A stretch of 10,664 bases of DNA from Candidatus Cloacimonadota bacterium (GTDB taxonomy: Bacteria; Cloacimonadota; Cloacimonadia; Cloacimonadales; TCS61). The notes below the pieces were generated by a model. It was not told the origin of the DNA and did no database searches. It saw only the letters and a program-made list of their open reading frames with translations. The stretch is from NCBI GenBank assembly GCA_030628755.1, contig DAOVQH010000058.1, positions 1 through 10,664 of the forward strand. The letters are read 5' to 3'. A program made the position numbers and the translations under genes. Below, one piece after another: positions 1 to 5,800 of the stretch (its first letter is position 1; each line of letters starts with the position of its first letter).

Positions 1-762
1 GAAGAAGGCGTTCATTCCTTCTTGTCCCTCGTCAGATATTCGCATTTTTGATATAACTTCCGCTGTATATTCACCTGCTTCCTTTAGAGACATTTCTGGA
101 ACTTTACTCAATAATTCTTTACACATTCCGATCGCTTCCGGTCCACTTGTTATCAACTGTTTGATAATATTTTCTGCAAATTCATTCATTTCATCTAAAG
201 GAACCACGAAATTCACGAGTCCTGCTTTATAGGCTTTTTCTGCTGTTAATCTTTCACCAGTCAGGAAGAATTCTCTGCATTTTCCTTCTCCGCATTTTTT
301 TACAACATAAGGAGAAATGCAAGCAGGAACCAATCCTAATTTGACTTCACTGAAACTGAATTTTGCTGTATCCGTTGCAATTGCAATATCACATACAGCA
401 ACGAGTCCAGTTCCTCCTCCGATCGCTGCTCCATTAACAAGGCAAATTGTAGGTTTTTTAATTGAATACATTTTATAGAACATTTTGGATAGAGCGATAG
501 AATCTTTCAGGTTCTCTTCATAAGAAAATTCTTTCATTTTTTTCATCCACTTCAGATCAGCACCTGCACAGAATGATTTACCTTTACCTGTTAAGACAAC
601 AACTCTAATATCATCCTGTTCTTTGATGTCATCGAACACATCACTCAATTCGGAGATCATCTTATCATTAAAAGCATTATGGATTTCGGGTCGATTTAAA
701 GTTATGTATGCGATTTTATTTTTCTTTTCGAGTAAGATTGTTTCAAATTCTTGATTTATCAT
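1..762 (-). CDS. liuC: Enoyl-CoA hydratase/isomerase, 3-methylglutaconyl-CoA hydratase (LiuC) type, C-terminus cut by window edge
   Basis: Crotonase-fold enzyme expected to interconvert 3-methylglutaconyl-CoA and HMG-CoA in the cytoplasm. The 254 visible codons cover nearly the whole family length (about 260), so only about 5-10 residues should be missing. The first oxyanion-hole loop is CAGADLKWMKK at residues 65-75. The second is the GAAIGGG loop at 111-117. One catalytic Glu is seen in FSEVKLG (E139). The position of the other crotonase Glu is Gly119, which to my knowledge is also the case in bacterial LiuC proteins; the SPYVV segment (150-154) also fits that subgroup. The ATG at 760-762 follows AAGGATAAGAA, a usable Shine-Dalgarno. 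It is the last visible gene of the cluster. Its place after an MCC beta subunit supports the LiuC reading over a general enoyl-CoA hydratase, but substrate is inferred. Confidence 0.8.
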   Translation of the reverse strand, partial: MINQEFETILLEKKNKIAYITLNRPEIHNAFNDKMISELSDVFDDIKEQDDIRVVVLTGKGKSFCAGADLKWMKKMKEFSYEENLKDSIALSKMFYKMYSIKKPTICLVNGAAIGGGTGLVAVCDIAIATDTAKFSFSEVKLGLVPACISPYVVKKCGEGKCREFFLTGERLTAEKAYKAGLVNFVVPLDEMNEFAENIIKQLITSGPEAIGMCKELLSKVPEMSLKEAGEYTAEVISKMRISDEGQEGMNAFF

Positions 763-780
763 TTCTTATCCTTTTTTTTT

Positions 781-830
781 CATTGATTTAGACTGATTAA
801 ATTGATTTAGACTGAACCTTTTCATTGATG
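781..830. repeat. CATTGAT-family repeats, 19-bp period, downstream of GxxExxY copy 1
   Basis: The 15-mer ATTGATTTAGACTGA occurs exactly twice, at 782-796 and 801-815, a 19-bp period. A third partial unit, ATTGATGCAGAT, starts at 824. On the minus strand the last unit reads into ATCAATGA just before the A-rich Shine-Dalgarno of the liuC-like gene. The rest of the gap (831-868) shows nothing recognisable. Confidence 0.8.
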
Positions 831-868
831 CAGATATAGTCAACTGAGAAAGATAGATAAAGTTATTG

Positions 869-1279
869 TTATTTTTCATTTCTGGATTCTCTTTTATAGT
901 CTTTATACCTGGCAAGTCTTTTAACATTAAGTTTATCATTTCCAAAATTAACTAGAATCCCTACTTCCAATTCGGAAGCTTTTAAGTAAGAAATTACTTG
1001 TGCTTTGAAAACTTCTGGAAAATCTCCTGTTATTGCTTTTATTTCTACAATAACTTTTTTATTTACAACGAAATCGACTCTGAATTTTCCTACTAATTTA
1101 TTAAGAAACATTACATTAAATTCTTTTTCAGAATCATATTCAAAATTGTTTTTAGAAAAAACTAATTCAAGGGCTTTATGATATACTTTTTCAGGAAATC
1201 CGGGGCCAAGAGACTTGTGAACTTCGAGACATACACCGATAATTTTCTCGGTTAATTCACTATAAAGATATTTCTTCAT
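869..1279 (-). CDS. GxxExxY family protein (PD-(D/E)XK nuclease-like), copy 1
   Basis: A 136-residue protein with the defining motif GFPEKVY at 27-33. The conserved core has the PD-(D/E)XK-like arrangement: D69 in FRVDFVV, E79 and K81 in VEIKAI, and Q94 in FKAQVISYL. No biochemical role is established for the family as far as I know; a nuclease-like fold is the usual prediction. It is about 80% identical (26 differences in 130 aligned residues, hand count) to the copy at 3873-4265, with residues 63-85 identical. It lies between the MCC beta and liuC-like genes, where it has no obvious metabolic role. The start has only a weak purine-rich leader (GAGAAGAAAA) and no clear GGAGG. Repeat DNA lies on both sides. 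Confidence 0.85.
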   Translation of the reverse strand: MKKYLYSELTEKIIGVCLEVHKSLGPGFPEKVYHKALELVFSKNNFEYDSEKEFNVMFLNKLVGKFRVDFVVNKKVIVEIKAITGDFPEVFKAQVISYLKASELEVGILVNFGNDKLNVKRLARYKDYKRESRNEK

Positions 1280-1287
1280 TTTTCTTC

Positions 1288-1361
1288 TCTCTGTTTTCCT
1301 CTGTTTTCTCAGTTTTCCTCAATACTCTCAGTTTACATCAATATTTCTGTTTCCATCAATG
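1288..1361. repeat. Graded repeats between MCC beta stop and GxxExxY copy 1
   Basis: On the plus strand, TCAGTTTTCCTCAATA (1309-1324), TCAGTTTACATCAATA (1328-1343) and TCTGTTTCCATCAATG (1346-1361) are spaced 18-19 bp apart. They are preceded by two CTCTGTTTTC copies 10 bp apart (about 1290-1309). The array ends one base from the MCC beta stop codon (1363-1365). The gradual change from a CATCAATG core to a CCTCTG core suggests local slippage or decay of one ancestral unit. Confidence 0.75.
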
Positions 1362-1362
1362 A

Positions 1363-2967
1363 TTACATTCGGAACACCCCAAATTTATGATCAGGGATTG
1401 GAGCATTGAGCGACATCGAAATAGCCAATACGAGAATATTTCTTGTATCGAGGGGATCGATAATTCCATCATCCCATAATCGAGCTGTGGAAAAATATGC
1501 GCTGGATTCATTTTTATATTTTTTTAAAATTGGTCTCCTGATCTCTTCGATTTCTTCTTCGGAAAGTTTCTTACCTTGTCTGGTTAAAGCTCTGACTTTT
1601 ACATCTGTTAAAACACCAGCAGCCTGTTCTCCACCCATAACGCAGATTTTTGCAGTAGGCCACATCCATAAAAGTCTGGGATCATAAGCACGACCACACA
1701 TTCCGTAGTTTCCTGCTCCATAAGAACCACCGATGATAATAGTGAATTTCGGAACTTGAGCGTTTGCCACAGCATGAACTAATTTGGCTCCATCTTTGGC
1801 GATTCCCTGATGTTCGTATCTTTTACCCACAATAAAACCTGTAATATTTTGTAAGAATAGAAGAGGGATTTTCCTTACAGAACATAGAGAAACAAAATGA
1901 GCACCTTTTTGTGAAGATTCCGAAAATAACACACCATTATTTCCCAGAATTCCAACAGGATAACCCATTATCCGTGCAAATCCGCAAATCAATGTCTGTC
2001 CATATAATTCTTTAAACTCATGGAATTCGCTGCCATCCACTATTCGGGCAATTACTTCTCTTATATCGAATGATTTTGTAAGGTTTTTCGGAATTATTCC
2101 ATACAATTCTTTTGGATCGTATGCAGGTTCCTCAGGTTGAAATCGTTCTAAAGGATGTTTCTGGGGAGAAGTAATATTTTCAACAATATTTCTTGCAATC
2201 TCCAGGGCTTGTTCATCATTTTCAGCATAGTGGTCTGCAACACCTGATATTCTACAGTGGACATCCGCACCGCCAAGTTCTTCTTCGGTCACGACTTCAC
2301 CGATTGCAGCTTTAACTAATGGAGGACCACCAATATAAATGGTTGCCCCTTTAACCATAACTACTTCGTCACTCATTGCAGGTTGATAGGCACCACCTGC
2401 TGTACAGAATCCAACTACAACAGAAATTTGAGGAATATTTTCTGCAGACATCCGAGCCTGATTATAGAAGATCCTACCAAAATGTTCTTTATCCGGGAAA
2501 GTTCCAACTTGGAGAGGTAAGAAAATTCCACCGGAATCAACAAGATAAATACAGGGGAGTTTATTTTCAAGTGCGATTTCCTGTGCTCGAAGATGCTTTT
2601 TTATAGTTTCCGGGACATAAGTTCCCCCTTTGACTGTTGCATCATGTGCGATAACTATAACTTCCCGGTTTTTAACAACACCGATTCCAGTAATAATTGC
2701 TGCTGAAGGATGTTGATTTTCATACATATCCCAGGCAGCTAAAGAACTTAATTCCAGAAATGGTGTATCAGGGTCTAAAAGAAGTCGCAATCTATCTCGA
2801 ACAAAAAGCTTTCCACGCTTTTTATGCTTTTCGTGCATATAATCGGGACCACCTTTTTTTACAAGTTTCAAACGTTCTTTCAGTGTTTTAACAGCTTCTT
2901 CCATAGATTTTGTATTTTCTTTGAAAGATTGACTGTTCGTGTTTATTTTGGATTCGATTTTATACAT
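1363..2967 (-). CDS. liuB: 3-methylcrotonyl-CoA carboxylase, carboxyltransferase (beta) subunit
   Basis: A 534-residue carboxyltransferase of the length usual for MCC beta. It moves a carboxyl group from biotin to 3-methylcrotonyl-CoA, giving 3-methylglutaconyl-CoA, in complex with a biotin carboxylase/BCCP subunit. Oxyanion-hole glycine motifs are visible: GFCTAGGAYQPAMSDE (187-202) in the N-terminal crotonase domain and GGSYGAGNYGMCGRAY (413-428) in the C-terminal one. NGVLFSESSQKGAHF (344-358), QNITGFIVG (373-381) and the terminal FGVFRM closely resemble animal MCCC2 and bacterial LiuB, and separate it from propionyl-CoA and acetyl-CoA carboxylases. Geranyl-CoA carboxylase remains a weaker alternative. 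The ATG at 2967 has AAAGGAAA upstream and lies 17 bases after the MNT gene's stop, suggesting co-transcription. The biotin-bearing alpha subunit is not in the window. Confidence 0.93.
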   Translation of the reverse strand: MYKIESKINTNSQSFKENTKSMEEAVKTLKERLKLVKKGGPDYMHEKHKKRGKLFVRDRLRLLLDPDTPFLELSSLAAWDMYENQHPSAAIITGIGVVKNREVIVIAHDATVKGGTYVPETIKKHLRAQEIALENKLPCIYLVDSGGIFLPLQVGTFPDKEHFGRIFYNQARMSAENIPQISVVVGFCTAGGAYQPAMSDEVVMVKGATIYIGGPPLVKAAIGEVVTEEELGGADVHCRISGVADHYAENDEQALEIARNIVENITSPQKHPLERFQPEEPAYDPKELYGIIPKNLTKSFDIREVIARIVDGSEFHEFKELYGQTLICGFARIMGYPVGILGNNGVLFSESSQKGAHFVSLCSVRKIPLLFLQNITGFIVGKRYEHQGIAKDGAKLVHAVANAQVPKFTIIIGGSYGAGNYGMCGRAYDPRLLWMWPTAKICVMGGEQAAGVLTDVKVRALTRQGKKLSEEEIEEIRRPILKKYKNESSAYFSTARLWDDGIIDPLDTRNILVLAISMSLNAPIPDHKFGVFRM

Positions 2968-2984
2968 AGATATTTCCTTTTACA

Positions 2985-3251
2985 CTAACCATATAGCACT
3001 ATCCCATCTTTTTCAACAAGCTTATTAAACAAAGTGTTTTTACTCAAATCAATAATATCAACGGGTTTTGATAGATCGCGGTAAACTTCCCAGCAAAAAT
3101 CAAAAAACTTTTCGGGTTTTATTCCTTTGATGCCGATATCAATGTCATTTGCATTTTCCTTTTCTTTGGATGAGCCAAATAGAATTACTTTTCCTAACTT
3201 GTATTTTTTTGAGTATTTTAATATAGTTAGCTTATCCTTTTCTGATATCAT
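2985..3251 (-). CDS. Orphan MNT-type nucleotidyltransferase domain protein
   Basis: An 88-residue minimal nucleotidyltransferase of the pol-beta superfamily. The G-S loop is LFGSS (24-28), followed by the metal-binding pair in NDIDIGI, with the third carboxylate in PVDIIDL, so the acidic triad looks intact. The spacing from GS to DxD is 8 residues, shorter than in the MNT gene at 7345-7671. No HEPN gene is adjacent, so it is an orphan relative to the usual two-gene system. It sits between the DUF35 gene and MCC beta, 17 bases before the latter. The start is limited by an in-frame TGA at 3258-3260. A GGGAGG site lies 11 bases upstream of the ATG, slightly far. The function is not known from sequence. 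Confidence 0.75.
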   Translation of the reverse strand: MISEKDKLTILKYSKKYKLGKVILFGSSKEKENANDIDIGIKGIKPEKFFDFCWEVYRDLSKPVDIIDLSKNTLFNKLVEKDGIVLYG

Positions 3252-3327
3252 TGGATATCAAACCTCCCAAAATTTAGCGTCAAATTACCTCTATATTTTT
3301 ATCAGATTTCCTGTAAATAAAAATTGA

Positions 3328-3717
3328 TTAAACTAATACAGCTTTATAACCATAAAGAATAATTCCTGTTTTTCCCTCTGCCTGAACTTTCCTGAAAACA
3401 AGTTTAACAGAATTTCCAATTTCTAATTTTTCCGGGTCGCAATCAACAACTTGAGTTGTTATTCTAACTCCGTTTTCAAGTTCCACAATTGCAATTGCAT
3501 AAGGAACTTCTGCTTCAAATTGTTGAGGTGCAACTCGAATGATTGTAAAAGTAATAATTTTTCCATTTTCGGGTAATGTTACTTTCTCAAAATTCTGCGA
3601 ACTGCATTTATTACAGATCAATCTCGGTGGGAAAAATATCTTTCCACAACCTTTACATTTTCCCGCTTCCAATCTGTATCTTTGCGGCATTTCTCTTCTG
3701 TATCTTGGTGATGGCAT
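3328..3717 (-). CDS. DUF35 zinc-ribbon/OB-fold protein, partner of thiolase and HMG-CoA synthase
   Basis: A 129-residue protein with a rubredoxin-like zinc ribbon (C21, C24, C35, C38 in CKGCGKIFFPPRLICNKC) followed by an OB-fold ending in a GYKAV strand. In archaea the DUF35 protein bridges acetoacetyl-CoA thiolase and HMG-CoA synthase and helps channel acetoacetyl-CoA between them. Both partners lie upstream on the same strand, which supports this role here. In archaea the genes are usually compact; here a GxxExxY cassette of about 740 bases separates DUF35 from the thiolase gene. The start is well set: AAGGAGG lies four bases before the ATG at 3717, and the CATTGATG repeat ends immediately before that site. 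Confidence 0.9.
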   Translation of the reverse strand: MPSPRYRREMPQRYRLEAGKCKGCGKIFFPPRLICNKCSSQNFEKVTLPENGKIITFTIIRVAPQQFEAEVPYAIAIVELENGVRITTQVVDCDPEKLEIGNSVKLVFRKVQAEGKTGIILYGYKAVLV

Positions 3718-3729
3718 TTATCCTCCTTA

Positions 3730-3872
3730 ATCATTGATGTAAACAGATGAACATTGATGAAGACGAATGAAAATTCATTGATGTAAACAGATTAAGAATT
3801 GATGAAAACAGATAAAATTTACTTTCATCAAATTCATCAATTTAATCGATTTCATCAGTTTGAATCAATGAT
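3730..3872. repeat. CATTGATG repeats in both orientations between GxxExxY copy 2 and DUF35
   Basis: On the plus strand, units begin at 3732 (CATTGATGTAAACAGATGAA), 3752, 3776 (CATTGATGTAAACAGATTAA) and 3798 (ATTGATGAAAACAGAT). The second half (3821-3872) carries the opposite orientation, ending in ATCAATGAT at 3864-3872. The block is therefore bounded by ATCATTGAT and ATCAATGAT. Its right end abuts the GxxExxY stop codon (3873-3875) and its left end abuts the DUF35 Shine-Dalgarno. Confidence 0.85.
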
Positions 3873-4265
3873 TTATTTCTTAAAATTTTTATATCTGGCA
3901 AGTCGTTTAAAGTTAAGCTTTTCATTACCGAAATTGACTAAAACTCCAACTTCAAGACCTGATGCTTTTAAGTAAGAGATTACTTGAGCCTTAAATACTT
4001 CCGGAAATTCTCCGGTTATTGCTTTTATTTCAACAATAACTTTTTTATTTACGACGAAATCGACTCTGAATTTACCTACTATTTTATCAAGAAAAACTAC
4101 TTTGAATTCTTTTTCCGATTCAACATCAAGATTATTTTTAGAAAATACAATATTTAGAGCATTATGATATACTTTTTCGGGGAATCCAGGTCCAAGTATA
4201 TTATGAACCTCCATACACAAACCGATTATCTTTTCTGTCAAATCTTCATAAAGATATTTTTCCAT
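3873..4265 (-). CDS. GxxExxY family protein (PD-(D/E)XK nuclease-like), copy 2
   Basis: A 130-residue paralogue of the protein at 869-1279, about 80% identical, with the same motif positions: GFPEKVY at 27-33, D69, E79-x-K81 and Q94. All predicted active-site residues are intact, so the gene does not look decayed. It is six residues shorter at the C-terminus. The ATG at 4265 is directly preceded by AAAGGA, which is too close; AGG in TATAGGT about seven bases upstream is the better ribosome site. It lies inside the thiolase-DUF35 gap, bounded by inverted repeats. A role in those enzymes' pathway is unlikely. Whether the protein acts on the flanking repeats is an open hypothesis. Confidence 0.87.
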   Translation of the reverse strand: MEKYLYEDLTEKIIGLCMEVHNILGPGFPEKVYHNALNIVFSKNNLDVESEKEFKVVFLDKIVGKFRVDFVVNKKVIVEIKAITGEFPEVFKAQVISYLKASGLEVGVLVNFGNEKLNFKRLARYKNFKK

Positions 4266-4318
4266 TCCTTTTACCTATATTTGATCATAAATATTCATTG
4301 ATCTAAATCTTTGTTAAA

Positions 4319-4470
4319 TCTGTTTCTATCAATGATATCTGTTTCCATCAATGATATCTGTTTCCATCAATGTTTATCTGTTTCCATCAATGATATCTGT
4401 TTCCATCAATGTTTATCTGTTTCCATCAATGTTTATCTGTTTCCATCAATGACCTCTGTTTACATCAATG
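4319..4470. repeat. Eight-unit tandem array, 19-20 bp period (TCTGTTTCCATCAATG)
   Basis: Units of TCTGTTTCCATCAATG start at 4319, 4338, 4357, 4377, 4396, 4416, 4436 and 4455, separated by only 3-4 bases (ATA, TTTA, ACC). Units 2 to 7 are identical; unit 1 has CTATC and unit 8 has TACATC. The last unit spans the thiolase stop codon (4460-4462). An isolated opposite-orientation end (CATTGATCTAAATC) lies at 4296-4309. The period is close to two helical turns. Confidence 0.95.
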
Positions 4471-5608
4471 AAAATATATGAGTTACAGATGAAGCACCGG
4501 ATCCACCCATGTTCTGAGCTAAACCTATCTTTACGTTCTTAACCTGTCTTTGACCTGCTTTCCCACTTAGCTGTTCAACAACTTCAATAACCTGAGCTAC
4601 ACCGGTAGCACCCACAGGATGACCTTTAGATTTCAATCCACCGGAAGTGTTAACTGGGATTTTACCTTCTAAGGAAGTATGACCTTGTTCAGTGAATTTT
4701 CCTCCTTGACCTTTTTCACAAAATCCAAGTTCTTCCAAAATACAAATTTCTGCTATCGTAAAGCAATCGTGAACTTCTGCAATATCAATATCGGACGGTT
4801 TTACTCCTGCCATTTTATAAGCTCTTTCAGCAGAAACTTTAACTGCTTTTAAAGCTGTAATATCCTCACGTTGATGTAAAGCCAAAAAATCTGTAGCTGC
4901 TCCGGAACCGATTATTTTTATCATAGGCTTTTGAAGTTTTTTAGCGATTTCTTCAGAAGCTAAAATGACACAAGCTCCTCCATCTGAAACCGGTGAACTA
5001 TCCAATATCGTTAAAGGATCAGCAACTAAAGTTGCATTCATAACCTGTTCTAAAGTTACTTCTCGTGGAAATTGAGCATTGGGGTTCATTGAACCATTAT
5101 GATGATTTTTCACTGCTACCTGAGCAAGTTGTTTTCTTGTTGTTCCGTATTTATTCATATGAGCTCGAGCAATCAATGCATAAAGTCCGGGGAAAGTAAT
5201 ACCCTGATAAACCTCATATTCCTGGTCTGCAGCAGTTGAAAGAGCATAAGTTACATCTGCTCCATCATTCATTTTCTCAACTCCACCCGCCAGAACAACA
5301 TCAGAATTTCCTGAAGCAATATCAAGAAATCCCATTCTTAACGCCATTCCGCTTGAACAGCATGCGGATTCAACTCGAACTGCTGGAATTGGTGCCATTC
5401 CCAAATAATCCGCCATCAAAGCTCCGACGTGTTCTTGTCCTATAAAAAGTCCGGATGTCATCGTGCCCACATACATAGAATCAAGATGGTCAACTCCTGC
5501 ATCTTTTATAGCTTTTAAGCCAGCTTCTACAAATAAATCCCTAAAAGAAGATTCCCAGATCTCACCGAATTTTGTCATTCCGCAACCAATTACATAAACA
5601 TCTCTCAT
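4460..5608 (-). CDS. Acetyl-CoA acetyltransferase (archaeal/SCP2-type thiolase)
   Basis: A 382-residue thiolase condensing two acetyl-CoA to acetoacetyl-CoA, or the reverse. The nucleophile is C83 in VESACCSSG (79-87). H280 lies in EVHDCF and H330 in GHPVGATG. The C-terminal Cys-x-Gly of classical thiolases is replaced by AQNMGGSGAS (365-374), as is usual in the SCP2/archaeal branch. That branch works in a complex with DUF35 and HMG-CoA synthase, both encoded nearby. The ATG at 5608 follows AGGAGG with good spacing. Oddly, the last codons (TCA TTG ATG TAA) come from a CATTGATGTAAACAG repeat unit, so the final residues and stop were probably supplied by repeat DNA. A 192-base gap with inverted repeats separates it from HMG-CoA synthase. 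Confidence 0.92.
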   Translation of the reverse strand: MRDVYVIGCGMTKFGEIWESSFRDLFVEAGLKAIKDAGVDHLDSMYVGTMTSGLFIGQEHVGALMADYLGMAPIPAVRVESACCSSGMALRMGFLDIASGNSDVVLAGGVEKMNDGADVTYALSTAADQEYEVYQGITFPGLYALIARAHMNKYGTTRKQLAQVAVKNHHNGSMNPNAQFPREVTLEQVMNATLVADPLTILDSSPVSDGGACVILASEEIAKKLQKPMIKIIGSGAATDFLALHQREDITALKAVKVSAERAYKMAGVKPSDIDIAEVHDCFTIAEICILEELGFCEKGQGGKFTEQGHTSLEGKIPVNTSGGLKSKGHPVGATGVAQVIEVVEQLSGKAGQRQVKNVKIGLAQNMGGSGASSVTHIFSLM

Positions 5609-5634
5609 TTATTTTCCTCCTAAAATTTTTTTCG

Positions 5635-5793
5635 CCACAAAGGCACGAAGGCACAAAGTAGGCACAAAGAAAATAAATTATTGTTTTAAAACCTTCTTGA
5701 AACTATCGTGCTTTGCTTTTCACACTATTTGAATTTCCACCACAGAGATGCAAAGAAAAAATAATCTATCTTTGTGTCTTCGTGTCTTGGTGG
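5635..5793. repeat. Inverted pair of CACAAAG-rich 24-mers between HMG-CoA synthase and thiolase genes
   Basis: The arm at 5635-5658 (core GGCACGAAGGCACAAAG) and the arm at 5770-5793 (core CTTTGTGTCTTCGTGTC) are reverse complements at 21 of 24 positions, with 111 bases between. A third, partial unit (CCACCACAGAGATGCAAAG) lies at 5737-5755. Similar CCACAAAGGCAC/CACAGAG sequences are widespread intergenic repeats in several bacterial phyla. No small ORF or clear promoter was seen in the gap. Confidence 0.85.
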
Positions 5794-5800
5794 TTGCGTT

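Larger units (their letters stand above)
781..1362 (-). mobile_element. Candidate repeat-bounded GxxExxY cassette, degenerate copy
   Basis: This unit fills the space between the MCC beta stop codon and the Shine-Dalgarno of the liuC-like gene. It contains one GxxExxY gene with repeat DNA on both sides. The outer ends are CATTGATTTAGACTGA (from 781) and, at the right end, TCTGTTTCCATCAATG (1346-1361). The reverse complement of the latter matches the former at about 12 of 16 positions. The organisation matches the better preserved unit at 3731-4471, but the ends have drifted. No target-site duplication is visible. Calling it mobile is inference. Confidence 0.35.
3731..4471 (-). mobile_element. 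Candidate GxxExxY cassette with 17-bp perfect terminal inverted repeats
   Basis: The left end (3731-3747) reads TCATTGATGTAAACAGA and the right end (4455-4471) is its exact reverse complement. Between them lie inward repeat arrays and one GxxExxY gene. The unit sits between the thiolase and DUF35 genes and its right end overlaps the thiolase stop codon. The same end sequence recurs in the gene-less element at 6861-6963 and, decayed, around the other GxxExxY gene. No target-site duplication is visible and no recognised transposase is present, so mobility is inference from the ends, the paralogy and the interrupted gene order. Confidence 0.45.

Noticed and set aside
1406..2891. Several plus-strand open frames of 60-93 codons
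   Set aside because: They lie opposite the MCC beta gene, whose conserved motifs fill the whole minus-strand frame. None has a recognisable domain.
4319..4470. CRISPR array
   Set aside because: Units are 16 bases with only 3-4 base links of repeated composition. There are no unique spacers and no cas genes.
3731..4471. Classical insertion sequence
   Set aside because: There is no DDE or serine/tyrosine recombinase gene and no visible target-site duplication. Only repeat ends and a GxxExxY gene are present.
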